This document shows, piece by piece, positions 17,420-26,714 of a stretch of DNA of 64,000 bases. The stretch is from Acidimicrobiales bacterium. GTDB taxonomy: Bacteria > Actinomycetota > Acidimicrobiia > Acidimicrobiales > Aldehydirespiratoraceae. The DNA lies in contig JAVJSI010000009.1 of NCBI GenBank assembly GCA_040219515.1, positions 62,001 through 126,000 of the forward strand, read 5' to 3'. Position 1 is the first letter of the stretch. Every line of letters starts with the position of its first letter. The notes under the pieces are model-generated. The model was not told the DNA's origin, did not search any database, and saw only the letters and a list, made by a program, of their open reading frames with translations. A program made the translations under genes and the position numbers.

Positions 17420-18687
17420 CCGACCGCCACCCGCTCCTGCCGGGCCAACTTGGCCGCGACCGCCGTGCGGATCTTGTGACCGGCGGCCGCCACCGGCATC
17501 GATTCGAGCACTTCGGCGAGGAAGCCGGCCACGATGAGCCGTTCGGCCTCGCCCGACGGCACCCCTCGACTCTCGACGTAGAAACGCTGCTCCTCGTCGA
17601 CGGGGCTGACGGTGGACGCATGGCTGCACCGCACGTCGTTGTTCTCGATCTCCAGGTTGGGCACCGACTCGGCCCATGCCGTGTCGCTCAGCTTGAGGTT
17701 GCGGTTGGTCTGGAACGCATTGGTGCCCCGGGCTTCGGGACGCACCCGGATGAGGCCGGTGTAGATGCTCTTCGCCTCGCCGGCGACCACGCCCTTGTAG
17801 AGCAGGTTGCTCGTCGTGTCGGGCGCGACATGGTCCTGGTAGGTGCGGAAGTCGAGCGTCTGGTCGGCCTCGCCGAAGTACAGGGCCAGGAGGTCACCGT
17901 GGGCGCCACGACCCACGAGGCGGGTGTCGGACCGGGTACGGGCGTAAGTGCCGCCGAACGCTGCGGTGGCGCCGGTGAGGGTGGCGTCGCGGTCGGCCCG
18001 AGCGAGGAGAGAGCCGATCTGCCAGGTGGCATCACCGAGCTCCTGCACGTTGAGGTAGCCGAGTCGCCCGGCCGGGGCCACGTCGAGCTCGACCACCGGA
18101 CACACCAGGAGTCGGTCGCCATCGTCGGAGGTATGGTGGTCGAGCACCTCCACCTGCGCATTCTCCTCGATGCGTACGACCAGTCGGGGGAACGCCGCCG
18201 AGCCGTCACCGGCCGCGTGATGGGTGACCACGATCGGGCGATCGATCACGACGCCCTTCGGGACGTGGATCAGCACCGGGGCCGGAGCGAAGCCGTCGTT
18301 GAGCAGCGTGAAGTGATCGCCCGCCGCCTCGGCGACCGACCCGAGCAGATCTTTGCCGGCGGCATGGTCGACCAGCGGGCCGACATGCACACCGGCGGCG
18401 AGCAGTTCGTCGTCGACGTCGACCGCCACGATGCGGCCGTTGACCGTGCGAACGAGGGCCGCGGGCTCGATGTCGAGGCGCGGCATCGGCGCGTCGCCCA
18501 ATCCGTCGGTGGGACTGAAGGACGTCAGGTCGAGGTCGCCGATGGGGCTGTAGCGCCATTCCTCGGCTGTCGCGTCGGGCATGTCGGCGGCCACGAACGT
18601 CTCGGCCGCAGCGACACGGCGATCGACGAGCCAGGATGGTCCGGCAAGGGCGCGGGCGGCGTCGGGGGAAAATTCGGTCACAGGCAT
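17416..18687 (-). CDS. sufD: Fe-S cluster assembly protein SufD
   Basis: A 423-residue SufD, partner of SufB in the scaffold complex. The central beta-helix region and C-terminal signature are clear (TTSNLLYKGVVAGEAKSIYT, NNDVRCSHASTVSPVDEEQ, YVESRGVPSGEAERLIV). The N-terminal region contains EEWRYSPIGDLDL. The ATG at 18687 has no strong ribosome binding site. An 88-base gap upstream holds a TAGGGT box (18738-18733 on the minus strand), so sufD-Rieske-sufC2-PCD may have its own promoter besides the sufB one. Confidence 0.92.
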   Translation of the reverse strand: MPVTEFSPDAARALAGPSWLVDRRVAAAETFVAADMPDATAEEWRYSPIGDLDLTSFSPTDGLGDAPMPRLDIEPAALVRTVNGRIVAVDVDDELLAAGVHVGPLVDHAAGKDLLGSVAEAAGDHFTLLNDGFAPAPVLIHVPKGVVIDRPIVVTHHAAGDGSAAFPRLVVRIEENAQVEVLDHHTSDDGDRLLVCPVVELDVAPAGRLGYLNVQELGDATWQIGSLLARADRDATLTGATAAFGGTYARTRSDTRLVGRGAHGDLLALYFGEADQTLDFRTYQDHVAPDTTSNLLYKGVVAGEAKSIYTGLIRVRPEARGTNAFQTNRNLKLSDTAWAESVPNLEIENNDVRCSHASTVSPVDEEQRFYVESRGVPSGEAERLIVAGFLAEVLESMPVAAAGHKIRTAVAAKLARQERVAVG

Positions 18688-18775
18688 CCGCGGGGGTCGG
18701 GCCGGTCGAGGATCGATCCGGCAGCGACATTAACCCTACCGACGTAGTGCTAATCGCCCAACGCTCGAAACCGGG

Positions 18776-19264
18776 TCAGCGACCGTCGCGGTAGCGCCGA
18801 CGCAGCCGGTCGCCGAAGCTCTCACCCGTCGGCCGCCGAGACGGCGGCTTCGGCTTCCTACCCTTCGGCTTCTTGCCCTTCGGCTTCTTGCCCTTCGGTG
18901 TCGTGCTCCTCGGTGAGGGGCGACCGAGCATTCGTCGGACACGGCCACCCCGGCGCTTCTGGCGCTCGGCATCGAGATCGGCGAGGGCACCGGGCACCGC
19001 CTCGTTGATGATGTCCTCGGCCGCGTCCAAGAGGGCCGCAATACTGTCGTCGTCGCCCAGACCGGCCGGTTCGGGCGGCGTCTCGGGCGTGACCAGCGCC
19101 CCGTGGACCCAGTTCACGTCGGCCAGGCGGCGGGTGTACCGCGCACAGTCGTCGGGGCAGCGCCATGGCGCTTCGGGTGCCAGATCGAGGTCGCACTTCC
19201 GGACGGTGTCCCCGTTCGGATAGCTCCGCGACTCGAAGTACTTGCAGTCCTGGCGCATCGGCAT
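18776..19264 (-). CDS. Hypothetical protein with a Cys motif and lysine-rich tail
   Basis: Residues 1-65 are cysteine-containing and look conserved (RQDCKYFESRSYPNGDTVRKCDL, then RCPDDCARYTRR). The middle is acidic, and the C-terminus is very basic with three imperfect PKGKK repeats followed by RRPTGESFGDRLRRRYRDG. The tail suggests nucleic-acid or ribosome binding. Several in-frame ATGs exist at 19291, 19273, 19264 and 19258; GGAG lies just upstream of the last two. It sits inside the sufB-sufD cluster, after the Nudix gene. The function is unknown. Confidence 0.65.
   Translation of the reverse strand: MPMRQDCKYFESRSYPNGDTVRKCDLDLAPEAPWRCPDDCARYTRRLADVNWVHGALVTPETPPEPAGLGDDDSIAALLDAAEDIINEAVPGALADLDAERQKRRGGRVRRMLGRPSPRSTTPKGKKPKGKKPKGRKPKPPSRRPTGESFGDRLRRRYRDGR
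18846..18905. repeat. 15-bp tandem repeat encoding PKGKK units
   Basis: The 15-base unit CCCTTCGGCTTCTTG is exact at 18861-18875 and 18876-18890, and degenerate in the flanking 15 bases on each side. It keeps the reading frame of the minus-strand gene, so copy number would change the length of the basic tail without a frameshift. Confidence 0.8.
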
Positions 19265-19306
19265 GTGCTCCATTGTGGCGTGCCATCCCACGGTTCGGGC
19301 ACCGGG

Positions 19307-19861
19307 TCAGGCGGCGGAGATCCCCGCGAGTTCCGACAACAGACCCATGACGCTGAGGCCGTCACCGAGCAGTCCGTCCCGCACGAAGCCGGCGATGCGG
19401 TCGAGGGCGACCCACTCGACCCGAAGGGCCTCGTCGGGATCGGTGGGCTCGCCCACCTCGACGGCCTGGGTGGCGCGGACGACGTGGAACCGCTGATCGG
19501 TGGCACCATTGCTCGGATGCCAGGTCATCACCGGTGTCAGCGGCCCCGGCGCCCATCCGCTCTCCTCGACGCATTCGCGGTGGCCGGCCTCGGTGACCGT
19601 CTCACCGGCATCGACGCCGCCGGCGGGCAGCTCCCACCCCCAGGTGTCGGTGATGAATCGATGTCGCCAGATCAGCAGCACGTGGGCATCGACGACCACC
19701 AGCGTGCCCACGGCCTCGTTCGGGAACCGCACGGCATGATGCTCGAACCGCCGCCCCGACGGCGTCTCGACATCGACGAGGGCCATCGACATCCAGTCGC
19801 TCTCGTAGACGAAGCGCTGCCCGTGCTCGATCCAGCGGCCGGGTTCACGACCGTCCGGCAT
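19307..19861 (-). CDS. Nudix hydrolase, ADP-ribose pyrophosphatase-like
   Basis: A 184-residue Nudix protein. The box G-x5-E-x7-REUxEExGU is complete: GVDAGETVTEAGHRECVEESGW. The preceding strand AVGTLVVVDAHVLLIWRHRF fits the ADP-sugar or nucleotide pyrophosphatase type. The ATG at 19861 begins 5 bases after the sufB stop, so it is part of the suf operon. The substrate cannot be read from the sequence. A longer frame to 19912 would overlap sufB and is not supported. Confidence 0.82.
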   Translation of the reverse strand: MPDGREPGRWIEHGQRFVYESDWMSMALVDVETPSGRRFEHHAVRFPNEAVGTLVVVDAHVLLIWRHRFITDTWGWELPAGGVDAGETVTEAGHRECVEESGWAPGPLTPVMTWHPSNGATDQRFHVVRATQAVEVGEPTDPDEALRVEWVALDRIAGFVRDGLLGDGLSVMGLLSELAGISAA

Positions 19862-19866
19862 CGGCG

Positions 19867-21267
19867 TTAACCGACACTGCCTTCCATCTGGAGTTCGATG
19901 AGGCGACTCCACTCGACCGCGTATTCCATGGGCAGGGTGCGGGTGATCGGCTCGATGAATCCGTTGACGATCATGCCCATCGCCTGTTCCTCGGTGAGCC
20001 CGCGACTGCGCAGGTAGAACAGTTGCTCGTCGGCGACGCGGGACACGGTGGCTTCGTGGCCGATGACGGCGTCACCCGAGCCCACCTCCATGTAGGGGTA
20101 GGTGTCGGAAACGGAGTCCTCGTCGAGGATCAGGGCGTCGCACTGCACATGGCTCTTGCAGCCGTAGGCATCGTCCTCCACTCGCACGAGGCCTCGATAG
20201 GAGGTGCGGCCGCCGTCCTTCGAGATGGATTTGGACACGATCTTCGAGGTGGTCTCGGGTGCCGCGTGGATCATCTTGGCGCCGGTGTCCTGGTGCTGAC
20301 CGGGGCCGGCGTAGGCCACGGAGAGCACCTCGCCCGACGCCTTGGGGCCGGCGAGCACGACGGCCGGGTACTTCATCGTGAGCTTGGAGCCGATGTTGCC
20401 GTCGATCCACTCCATGTGGCCCTCGGCTTCGACATAGGCCCGCTTGGTGACGAGGTTGTAGACGTTGTCGGACCAGTTCTGGATGGTCGTGTAGGTGACC
20501 CGGGCCGACGGCTTCACCACGATCTCGACCACGGCGGAGTGCAATGAGTCCGACGTGTAGGTGGGCGCCGAGCATCCTTCGATGTAGTGCACCTGCGAAC
20601 CCTCGTCGGCGATGATGAGGGTGCGTTCGAACTGACCCATGTTCTCGGCGTTGATGCGGAAGTAGGCCTGCAACGGCATCTCGACCTGCACGCCGGGCGG
20701 GACGTAGATGAACGAGCCGCCCGACCAGGCCGAGCTGTTCAGCGCGGAGAACTTGTTGTCGTTGGGCGGGATGATCTTGCCGAAGTACTGCTGCACGAGT
20801 TCGGGGTACTCGCGCAGTGCGGTGTCCATGTCGGAGAACAGGACACCCTGGGCCTCGAGATCCTCACGGTTCTTGTGGTAGACGACCTCGGATTCGTACT
20901 GGGCGGTGACGCCGGCCAGGTACTTTCGCTCGGCTTCGGGGATGCCCAGCTTCTCGTAGGTGTTCTTGATCGACTCGGGCACCTCGTCCCAGTCGTCGTT
21001 GAGGCCGCCCTTGGGCTTGATGTAGTAGAAGATGTCGTCGAAATCGATCCCGGACATGTCGCCACCCCAGTGGGGCATCGGGCGCGCGCCGAAGCGTCGA
21101 TAGGACTTCAGGCGCATGTCGAGCATCCACTGCGGCTCGCCCTTGAGCCAGGACATCTCGCGGAGGATCTCCTCGTTGAGGCCCTTCTTGGGCTTGAAGA
21201 CGTAGTCCTCTTCGTCGGCCCAGCCGAGCTGGTACTTGCCGAGGTCCAGGCTGTCAGCGGTGCTCAT
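19867..21267 (-). CDS. sufB: Fe-S cluster assembly scaffold SufB
   Basis: A 466-residue SufB, the main scaffold protein for new clusters. The family blocks are present: [75 protein letters not shown] and [21 protein letters not shown]. The ATG at 21267 is preceded by GGAG at a good distance. It is the first gene of the minus-strand suf cluster. No SufR regulator gene is seen in the window, but a palindrome overlaps the promoter. Confidence 0.95.
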   Translation of the reverse strand: MSTADSLDLGKYQLGWADEEDYVFKPKKGLNEEILREMSWLKGEPQWMLDMRLKSYRRFGARPMPHWGGDMSGIDFDDIFYYIKPKGGLNDDWDEVPESIKNTYEKLGIPEAERKYLAGVTAQYESEVVYHKNREDLEAQGVLFSDMDTALREYPELVQQYFGKIIPPNDNKFSALNSSAWSGGSFIYVPPGVQVEMPLQAYFRINAENMGQFERTLIIADEGSQVHYIEGCSAPTYTSDSLHSAVVEIVVKPSARVTYTTIQNWSDNVYNLVTKRAYVEAEGHMEWIDGNIGSKLTMKYPAVVLAGPKASGEVLSVAYAGPGQHQDTGAKMIHAAPETTSKIVSKSISKDGGRTSYRGLVRVEDDAYGCKSHVQCDALILDEDSVSDTYPYMEVGSGDAVIGHEATVSRVADEQLFYLRSRGLTEEQAMGMIVNGFIEPITRTLPMEYAVEWSRLIELQMEGSVG

Positions 21268-21300
21268 TGCGATCTCCGTGTCTGCCGCGGTCTTGGAATT

Positions 21301-21318
21301 TCTCCTATGGAGATAGTA
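21301..21318 (-). promoter_or_regulatory. sufB: sufB promoter overlapped by a palindrome
   Basis: On the minus strand TACTAT (21318-21313) is a good -10 box, with TTGCCG 19 bases further upstream. TCTCC-TAT-GGAGA (21301-21313) is an inverted repeat that begins at the last base of the -10 box and covers the likely transcription start, the usual position for a repressor such as SufR. The -10 box lies inside the last codons of the DUF1501 gene. Confidence 0.5.
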
Positions 21319-22546
21319 ACAAACCCAGCGACCGGTTCGGCAACGGCAGCTGTTGGAACACCCCGCCGCGCCACGGACGGAAGCCGTGGCTGGCGGCAGC
21401 ATCGGCGAGTACGCGGCGGACATCGACGGTCACCGGCCACACCTCGTCGTCGGCGAGCGACGGCATGTCACCGTGGATTCCCCCGACCACCTGATCACCG
21501 AGGACGATGGCCACTCCGCCACGGCCGTGCTCGGTGCCGCCACTGTCGTTCTCGTCGATCGCCCGACCGAACTCGCTGACCAGGATGATGGTGACCGGCC
21601 CGGGATCGCGACCGTCGCCGGTCCCCCGCGTGCGCGCGAGGTCGCTCCAGAAGGCCGTGAGGGCCCGGGCGAGCCGGTCGAGCTTGTGGGTGAGCACGCC
21701 GGCGCGCCCATCACCCTGATCGACGTGGGTGTCATAGCCCGGGTGGTCGATCGCCACGATGCGCAGCCGCGGATCGGTGCGGATCATGTCGGCGGTCGCG
21801 GCGAGCGAGCGACTGAGACCGCCTTCGGGGTAGCCGCGGGCGAGCCGGTCGGCGGGCGCGGTCCAGCTTGCATCAGACCAGCGCGCCTCGATGGACGAGC
21901 CGCCCAGCGTTCCGACATGACTGTTGCGAGGGTCGATCGGCGGCGGTGACTCGTCGAAGTGACGGCCCACCGACACCACGGGGACTTGTTCGACCATCGC
22001 GGTCGCCAGCCCGTCGAACATGGCGTGCGGGGCGGAACCGAACGACCAGACCGACTCGCTGCCCAGTCCCTCGAAGCGCAACAGGCGCGTCGCCCATCCG
22101 TCGGGCTCGTCCCGGCCCCCCTGGTGGAGGAACTCCCGGGATGGCAGGTGGTTGCGGTCCCCGCCGTGCACGTCGGGCACGCCGACCCCGCAGATCAGCG
22201 CCAGATGGTCCGAACGTCCGAACATCGCGTGCAGCGGGGAAAGGGCCGGATGGAGTCCGAGTCCGCGACCCATGTCGATGGCGCCGTAGCGCTCACCGGG
22301 TGGCGAGATCGCGAGAGCGGGTCGGCGAATCGCATACGCGGGGTCGGCGTGGGGAACCACCACGCTGAGCCCGTCGACGCCGCCCACGAGATTGATGAAC
22401 ACGAGCGTGCCCGAGGGCGCACCCACGCCTCGCCCGAGCGCCCCGGGCGACGGAATGCCCACGGCGGCCGAGCCCGCGCGTGAACTCCGGTTGTCGATCT
22501 CCCGGAGGAAACCCTCGCGATGCCTCGCCGGCAGCGGCAGGTCCAC
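21305..22546 (-). CDS. DUF1501 domain protein
   Basis: A 413-residue protein of the DUF1501 family, sulfatase-superfamily-like proteins that usually carry a Tat signal. Motifs are [24 protein letters not shown], the [18 protein letters not shown] core, [15 protein letters not shown] and [24 protein letters not shown]. The GTG at 22546 is inferred because the frame upstream overlaps the phosphatase gene and contains no family sequence. The short N-terminus ([18 protein letters not shown]) is only weakly signal-like. The function of the family is not established. Confidence 0.75.
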   Translation of the reverse strand: MDLPLPARHREGFLREIDNRSSRAGSAAVGIPSPGALGRGVGAPSGTLVFINLVGGVDGLSVVVPHADPAYAIRRPALAISPPGERYGAIDMGRGLGLHPALSPLHAMFGRSDHLALICGVGVPDVHGGDRNHLPSREFLHQGGRDEPDGWATRLLRFEGLGSESVWSFGSAPHAMFDGLATAMVEQVPVVSVGRHFDESPPPIDPRNSHVGTLGGSSIEARWSDASWTAPADRLARGYPEGGLSRSLAATADMIRTDPRLRIVAIDHPGYDTHVDQGDGRAGVLTHKLDRLARALTAFWSDLARTRGTGDGRDPGPVTIILVSEFGRAIDENDSGGTEHGRGGVAIVLGDQVVGGIHGDMPSLADDEVWPVTVDVRRVLADAAASHGFRPWRGGVFQQLPLPNRSLGLLLSP

Positions 22547-22596
22547 ACCGATGCTTCGGCTCGCGGGGCAACGAGCTGTAGGTATTCTGGCCCATC

Positions 22597-23184
22597 TCAG
22601 CGCTCCGGCGAACCGACCTGCTGCGGGGTGCCGCCATAGAGCCCGTCGAGCAGCCCGGTACAGAGATCCTCGATCCGCGCCGCGGCCTTGCGATGCAACC
22701 GCTTGGAGCGACCGTGGGGGTCCTCGACCTCGTCGGTGCCCGAGCCGAGGAGGTCCGAGGGCCGGCGCTGCTCGGCGAACGCACGCACGCGTCGGTCGGG
22801 CGAACCGTCGAGCTCCTCCTGCGTCCGCAGCCAGTCCACCAGCGCGCCGAGCGTGTGGATGTTGGTGCTGTCGCCCTCGGTGGCCATGGTGATCTCGCGG
22901 GCGTGGGCGCGCTCCATGGTGACGATCAGGTCGGCACCGTTCACCAGCTCCGGGGTGACGACACGCGACCGATGATCCGCGGCGTCGAGCGAGGACTCGG
23001 CGAGCACCGAGAGCACCGTGTCCGAGGCCGGCTCGCCATCGAACAGGAGCCCACAGGAGGACACGGCGACGCCGGCCAGGCCGCGCTGTTCGACGTCGCG
23101 GACCAGGAACCGTTCGGCCATCACCGAGCGGCAGATGTTGGCCGTGCAGACCACCAGGATTCGAAAGGGATCGGCCGACGGCAC
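22597..23184 (-). CDS. Low-molecular-weight protein tyrosine phosphatase family
   Basis: This 195-residue protein opens with ILVVCTANICRSVMAERFL, the C-x5-R loop (C13, R19) of LMW phosphatases and arsenate reductases. The Asp-Pro acid lies in VEDPHGRS and a typical ADLIVTMERAHAREI block is present. The start is a GTG at 23184. It is 21 bases downstream of the gamma-carbonic anhydrase gene and probably cotranscribed. Substrates could be phosphotyrosine proteins, for example of polysaccharide export systems; the context does not say. Confidence 0.85.
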   Translation of the reverse strand: MPSADPFRILVVCTANICRSVMAERFLVRDVEQRGLAGVAVSSCGLLFDGEPASDTVLSVLAESSLDAADHRSRVVTPELVNGADLIVTMERAHAREITMATEGDSTNIHTLGALVDWLRTQEELDGSPDRRVRAFAEQRRPSDLLGSGTDEVEDPHGRSKRLHRKAAARIEDLCTGLLDGLYGGTPQQVGSPER

Positions 23185-23205
23185 GGGCAGCAGAATCGGG
23201 TGGGC

Positions 23206-23724
23206 TCAGTCGATCCGGCGAAGTTCGGACGCGAACAACTCGGCGCGACGGATGTAGGTGTCGACGTTGAGTTGGGAATGCCCCTCGGGCACTGCGTCCT
23301 CGCGGATCTTGACGGGCACGCCGAGCGCCATCGCGCAACGGGGCACCTCGACCTTGCCGGGCACCATCGCGGCCGCACCGACGAGGGCGTGCTCGCCGAT
23401 GATCGCCTCGTGCAGCACGATGCTGCCGGTGCCGATGAGCGCGTGATCGAGCACCCGGCAACCCTCGAGGTGGGCGAGGTGTCCCACCGTCACGAAACGC
23501 CCCACGGTGGTGGGGTGAAACGGGGTGCAGTGCAACACCGCGCCGTCCTGGATCGACGATCCCTCGCCGACCTCGATGGTGTTGTCATCGGCTCGGATCA
23601 CGGCCTGCGGCCACACCGAAGCGCGCGGCCCGATCACGGCACTGCCGATGATGGTGGCCTCCGGGTGGATGTAGGCCGTCTCGTGGATCTCGGGTACCCG
23701 GTCGCCGATCGCGTAGATCGGCAC
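23206..23724 (-). CDS. Gamma-class carbonic anhydrase family protein (YrdA/PaaY-like)
   Basis: A 172-residue left-handed beta-helix protein with hexapeptide repeats (YIHPEATIIGSAVIGPRASVW, HALIGTGSIVLHEAIIG). The metal-binding His pattern is in VLHCTPFHPTTVG and GHLAHLEG. It starts at GTG 23724, which shares one base context with the stop of the flavin reductase gene upstream. Many members bind zinc without proven carbonic anhydrase activity. The long frame running to 24042 lies over the flavin reductase gene and is not used. Confidence 0.85.
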   Translation of the reverse strand: MPIYAIGDRVPEIHETAYIHPEATIIGSAVIGPRASVWPQAVIRADDNTIEVGEGSSIQDGAVLHCTPFHPTTVGRFVTVGHLAHLEGCRVLDHALIGTGSIVLHEAIIGEHALVGAAAMVPGKVEVPRCAMALGVPVKIREDAVPEGHSQLNVDTYIRRAELFASELRRID

Positions 23725-23726
23725 GA

Positions 23727-24215
23727 CTAGAGCCCCTGGTAGCGGCCGTAGCCGCCCTGGAAGAACACGAGCGGCCCGCGGGCCGGCGCATCCTCGGAGG
23801 TCTTCATGGACTGCACCAGACCGACGACGATGTCGTGGTCGCCGCCGTCGTGGACGGCGTGGATCGAGCAGTCGATCGTGGCCAGCGCGCCCGGGATCAA
23901 CGGCGCCCCCGTGTGGTCGGTGGTCCATTCGATGCCCGCGAACTTGTCGTCCACCTTGCTGGCGAAGACCCCGCAGACGTCGGCTTGGTCGTGACCGAGC
24001 ACGTTGACGCAGAACGCCCCGGTCTCCTGGATGCGCAGCCATGTGGCCGAGGTCGCGCTCGGACAGAACATGACCAGCGGCGGATCGAGCGAGACGCTGG
24101 CGAACGATCCGATCGCCATCCCCGTGGGGCCGGCGTCGTCGACCCCCGTCACGACCGTCACACCGGTCGGGAAGTGTCCGAGCACCCGTCGGTATTCGCT
24201 GGAATCGATCGTCAT
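23727..24215 (-). CDS. Flavin reductase domain protein
   Basis: A 162-residue flavin reductase-like protein (HpaC/FRP type) that would supply reduced FMN or FAD to a monooxygenase. Motifs are RRVLGHFPTGVTVVTGVD, GMAIGSFASVSLDPPLVMFCPS and CVNVLGHDQADVC. GAGGAGC is a strong ribosome binding site just upstream of the ATG at 24215. No obvious oxygenase partner is adjacent. Confidence 0.88.
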   Translation of the reverse strand: MTIDSSEYRRVLGHFPTGVTVVTGVDDAGPTGMAIGSFASVSLDPPLVMFCPSATSATWLRIQETGAFCVNVLGHDQADVCGVFASKVDDKFAGIEWTTDHTGAPLIPGALATIDCSIHAVHDGGDHDIVVGLVQSMKTSEDAPARGPLVFFQGGYGRYQGL

Positions 24216-24286
24216 GTTCTGCTCCTCAACTGTCCTTCCACCCGGGCCTACCCGGCCTGCCTTCGGCAGGGCACGGTAGCGCCGTC

Positions 24287-25150
24287 TCAGGAGCGGGCGG
24301 TGACCGAGAGTTTCAGACCCTCGGTGGCGCAGACGACGGCGTCGATTCCACGGCACGCGGCGCGAGCGGTGATGCGCTCGGTCATCTCGTCGAGGTCTTC
24401 GTCGGTGTGCGACGGGTCGTGATGGAAGAGCACGAGCGTGGACACGCCCGCCTGCGCCGCCACCTCGACCGCATACTCCGGCGTGCAGTGTCCCCAGTTC
24501 GACTTCAGCGCGAACTCGTCGGGCCACAGCTGGGCGTCGTGGATCAACACGTCGACCCCGGCGCAGAGTTCGAGTACGGCCGGATCGACGTAGCCGGGTC
24601 GATCCACCGGCTCCTGGTGGTCGGGGATGTAGGCGACCGAGACACCATTGCGGGTGACTCGATACCCGTTCGTTTTCCCACAGTGCGGAACCGGCCGGAC
24701 CATCACCGCCGACCCGTCGATGACCAGATCGTCGTGGTGGGCGTCGTGGAACTCGACGGTCGCCGGCAGGTCGGCGACCTCGATCGGGAAGTAGGGCGGA
24801 CTCATGAACTTCGCGAATGTCTCGGCCATGGTCTGGCCGCCGTCGGCGGGGCCGTAGACGTGCACTTCCGTCTCGGCCGACTGGAGCGGCATGAAGAAGG
24901 GAAGGCCCTGCACATGGTCCCAGTGCAGATGAGTGACGAGGGCGTGCACCGTGACCGGATCTCCCGGGGTCATCGAGCATCCCCAGGGCCGCAGGCCGGT
25001 ACCGAGGTCGAGCACGATCGGGTCGTGGCCGGGCGCTTCGATCGAGACGCAGCTCGTGTTGCCGCCGTAGCGTTGCACCGAGGGACAGCTGCACGGCGTG
25101 GAGCCGCGGACGCCGTGAAAGGAAACGTCAATCGAATATTCATCCCCCAT
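24287..25150 (-). CDS. Metallo-beta-lactamase-fold hydrolase
   Basis: A 287-residue MBL-fold protein related to RNase Z and cAMP phosphodiesterase-type enzymes. The metal motif is THLHWDHVQGLPFF, with further ligands in IPDHQEP, IHDAQLW and FHHDPSHTD. The N-terminal FHGVRGSTPCSCPSVQRYGGNTSC is typical of the subgroup found beside sensor proteins. ATGs at 25156 and 25150 are both possible; the second lies 9 bases after a TAGTTT box. It is divergent from the thioredoxin-fold gene at 25238. Confidence 0.85.
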   Translation of the reverse strand: MGDEYSIDVSFHGVRGSTPCSCPSVQRYGGNTSCVSIEAPGHDPIVLDLGTGLRPWGCSMTPGDPVTVHALVTHLHWDHVQGLPFFMPLQSAETEVHVYGPADGGQTMAETFAKFMSPPYFPIEVADLPATVEFHDAHHDDLVIDGSAVMVRPVPHCGKTNGYRVTRNGVSVAYIPDHQEPVDRPGYVDPAVLELCAGVDVLIHDAQLWPDEFALKSNWGHCTPEYAVEVAAQAGVSTLVLFHHDPSHTDEDLDEMTERITARAACRGIDAVVCATEGLKLSVTARS

Positions 25151-25225
25151 GAACATTCGAAACTAGTCAACGTAACCCCGTCCCGTCGAGGGTCGTGTGA
25201 CGGAATTCTCACCCGCAGTCGTCGC

Positions 25226-25231
25226 TAGGGT
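25226..25231 (+). promoter_or_regulatory. -10 box TAGGGT for the selenoprotein operon
   Basis: TAGGGT ends 6 bases before the ATG at 25238, predicting a leaderless transcript that should also carry the UGSC selenoprotein gene. Confidence 0.5.
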
Positions 25232-25237
25232 GACGAG

Positions 25238-26698
25238 ATGCCTCCGCCAACATCACCGAACTCGGCTCCCCCACGGTTGCCCGACGGGCTGGTCGCCATC
25301 GTCAAGCGGGACTGCCCGACGTGCGTGCTCGTGGCACCGGTGCTCGAGGACCTCGCGGCCCGAGCCGCGCTCACGGTCATCAGCCAGGACGACGCCGGGT
25401 TCCCGACGGTGGCCGACTGGGTGATCCACGACGAGGATCTGGCGCTCTCGTGGCACCACGACATCGACGCGGTGCCCACGCTGGTCCGCGTCGACGACGG
25501 GCAGGTGACCGAACGCATCGAGGGCTGGTCACGAGATCAGTGGGAGACCTTCACCGGCACCAGCGGTCTCGGCGAGGGGCTGCCCGACTGGCGTCCCGGG
25601 TGCGGGTCGCTGAGCGTCGACCCCAACCTCGCCGACGAGTTGGCCGTGCGGTTCTCCGGCTCCACGCTGCGGAGCCGCCGGGTCGAGATCGCGGTACTGG
25701 AGGACGAGTGGGAGGCGATGTGGGATCGCGGCTGGAGTGACGGGCTTCCCGTCGTACCGCCCACCGAGGCCCGCGTTCTCCGCATGCTCGAGGGCACCAC
25801 CCGGGCCCCCGACGACATCGTCGCCATCGCGCCGCCCGACCTCGTGGAATGCACCGTCGAGAAGGTCGCGATCAACGCGGTGATGGCCGGCTGCAAGCCG
25901 GAATATCTTCCCGTCGTGCTCACCGCGGTCGAAGCCGCGTGCACCGACGAGTTCAACATGCACGGCCTGCTCGCCACCACGATGCCGGTCGGTCCGGTAC
26001 TCGTCGTCAACGGGCCGATCTGCGAACAGATCGGCATGAACAGCGGGCTCAACCTGCTCGGCCAGGGCAACCGGGCGAACAGCACCATCGGCCGTGCACT
26101 CCAGCTCGTCATCCGCAATGTGGGAGGCGGCAAGCCCGGCGGCGTCGACCGTGCGACGCAGGGCAACCCCGGCAAGATCGGCTTGTGCTTCGCCGAGGAC
26201 GAGGCGGGTTCGCCATGGGAGTCGCTGGCCCGGTCCCGGGGATTCGACGCCTCGGCCTCCACCGTCACGTTGTTCCCGGGTGAGGGACCCCGCCTCCTTT
26301 TCGACCAGAAGTCCCGCTCGGCGGACTCGCTGACCCGCCACTTTGCCCAGATGCTGCGCACCTACGCGAGCCCCCGGATGGTGATGCAGTTCGAGACCAT
26401 CATCGTGATGTCCCCCGAACACATGAACCGCTACCGCGACGCCGGTTGGGACCGAGCCCGCTTCCTCGAGGAACTCGAGTCCCACCTGATGGTCGACGGT
26501 GCCGACATCATCGCCGGTGCCGACGGCATCGAGGAGGGCATGCCCGAGTTCGTGAAGGACATGCAGCTGTCGAAGTTCCCGCCCGGCGGCATCCACGTGG
26601 TCCACGGCGGCAGCCACGCGGGGCTCTTCTCCGCAGCCATCGGCGGGTGGGTGACCGGCGAGATGGGTAGTCTCACCGTCACGAGGGAGATCACGTGA
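25238..26698 (+). CDS. Thioredoxin-fold domain fused to an uncharacterised UGSC-associated domain
   Basis: Residues 15-115 look like a thioredoxin fold: LVAIVKRDCPTCVLVAPVLEDL has a CPTC redox pair and the cis-Pro loop is IDAVPTLVRVDDG. Residues 145-486 are a large domain of unknown function with WSDGLPVVPPTEARVLRML, NMHGLLATTMPVGPVLVVNG, MNSGLNLLGQGNRANSTIG and VHGGSHAGLFSAAIGGW. It is followed after 16 bases by the UGSC selenoprotein gene on the same strand. The pair therefore probably forms one redox system, with the CPTC domain a possible reductant for the Sec protein. That role is inference. Confidence 0.75.
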   Translation: MPPPTSPNSAPPRLPDGLVAIVKRDCPTCVLVAPVLEDLAARAALTVISQDDAGFPTVADWVIHDEDLALSWHHDIDAVPTLVRVDDGQVTERIEGWSRDQWETFTGTSGLGEGLPDWRPGCGSLSVDPNLADELAVRFSGSTLRSRRVEIAVLEDEWEAMWDRGWSDGLPVVPPTEARVLRMLEGTTRAPDDIVAIAPPDLVECTVEKVAINAVMAGCKPEYLPVVLTAVEAACTDEFNMHGLLATTMPVGPVLVVNGPICEQIGMNSGLNLLGQGNRANSTIGRALQLVIRNVGGGKPGGVDRATQGNPGKIGLCFAEDEAGSPWESLARSRGFDASASTVTLFPGEGPRLLFDQKSRSADSLTRHFAQMLRTYASPRMVMQFETIIVMSPEHMNRYRDAGWDRARFLEELESHLMVDGADIIAGADGIEEGMPEFVKDMQLSKFPPGGIHVVHGGSHAGLFSAAIGGWVTGEMGSLTVTREIT

Positions 26699-26710
26699 CG
26701 AGGGAGATCA
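26681..26710 (+). repeat. Direct repeat doubling the ribosome binding site
   Basis: ACGAGGGAGATCA occurs at 26681-26693 and again at 26698-26710. The second copy supplies the GGGAG ribosome binding site of the selenoprotein gene; the first is in the last codons of the preceding gene. Confidence 0.7.
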
Positions 26711-26714
26711 AGCC

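Noticed and set aside
17476-18747. A 423-residue plus-strand frame over sufD
   Set aside because: The minus-strand frame is a clear SufD, and this one has no family match by eye.
21305-23461. A 718-residue reading including the DUF1501 protein
   Set aside because: The N-terminal 300 codons overlap the phosphatase and carbonic anhydrase genes in another frame and look like arginine-rich shadow. The family sequence begins near 22546.
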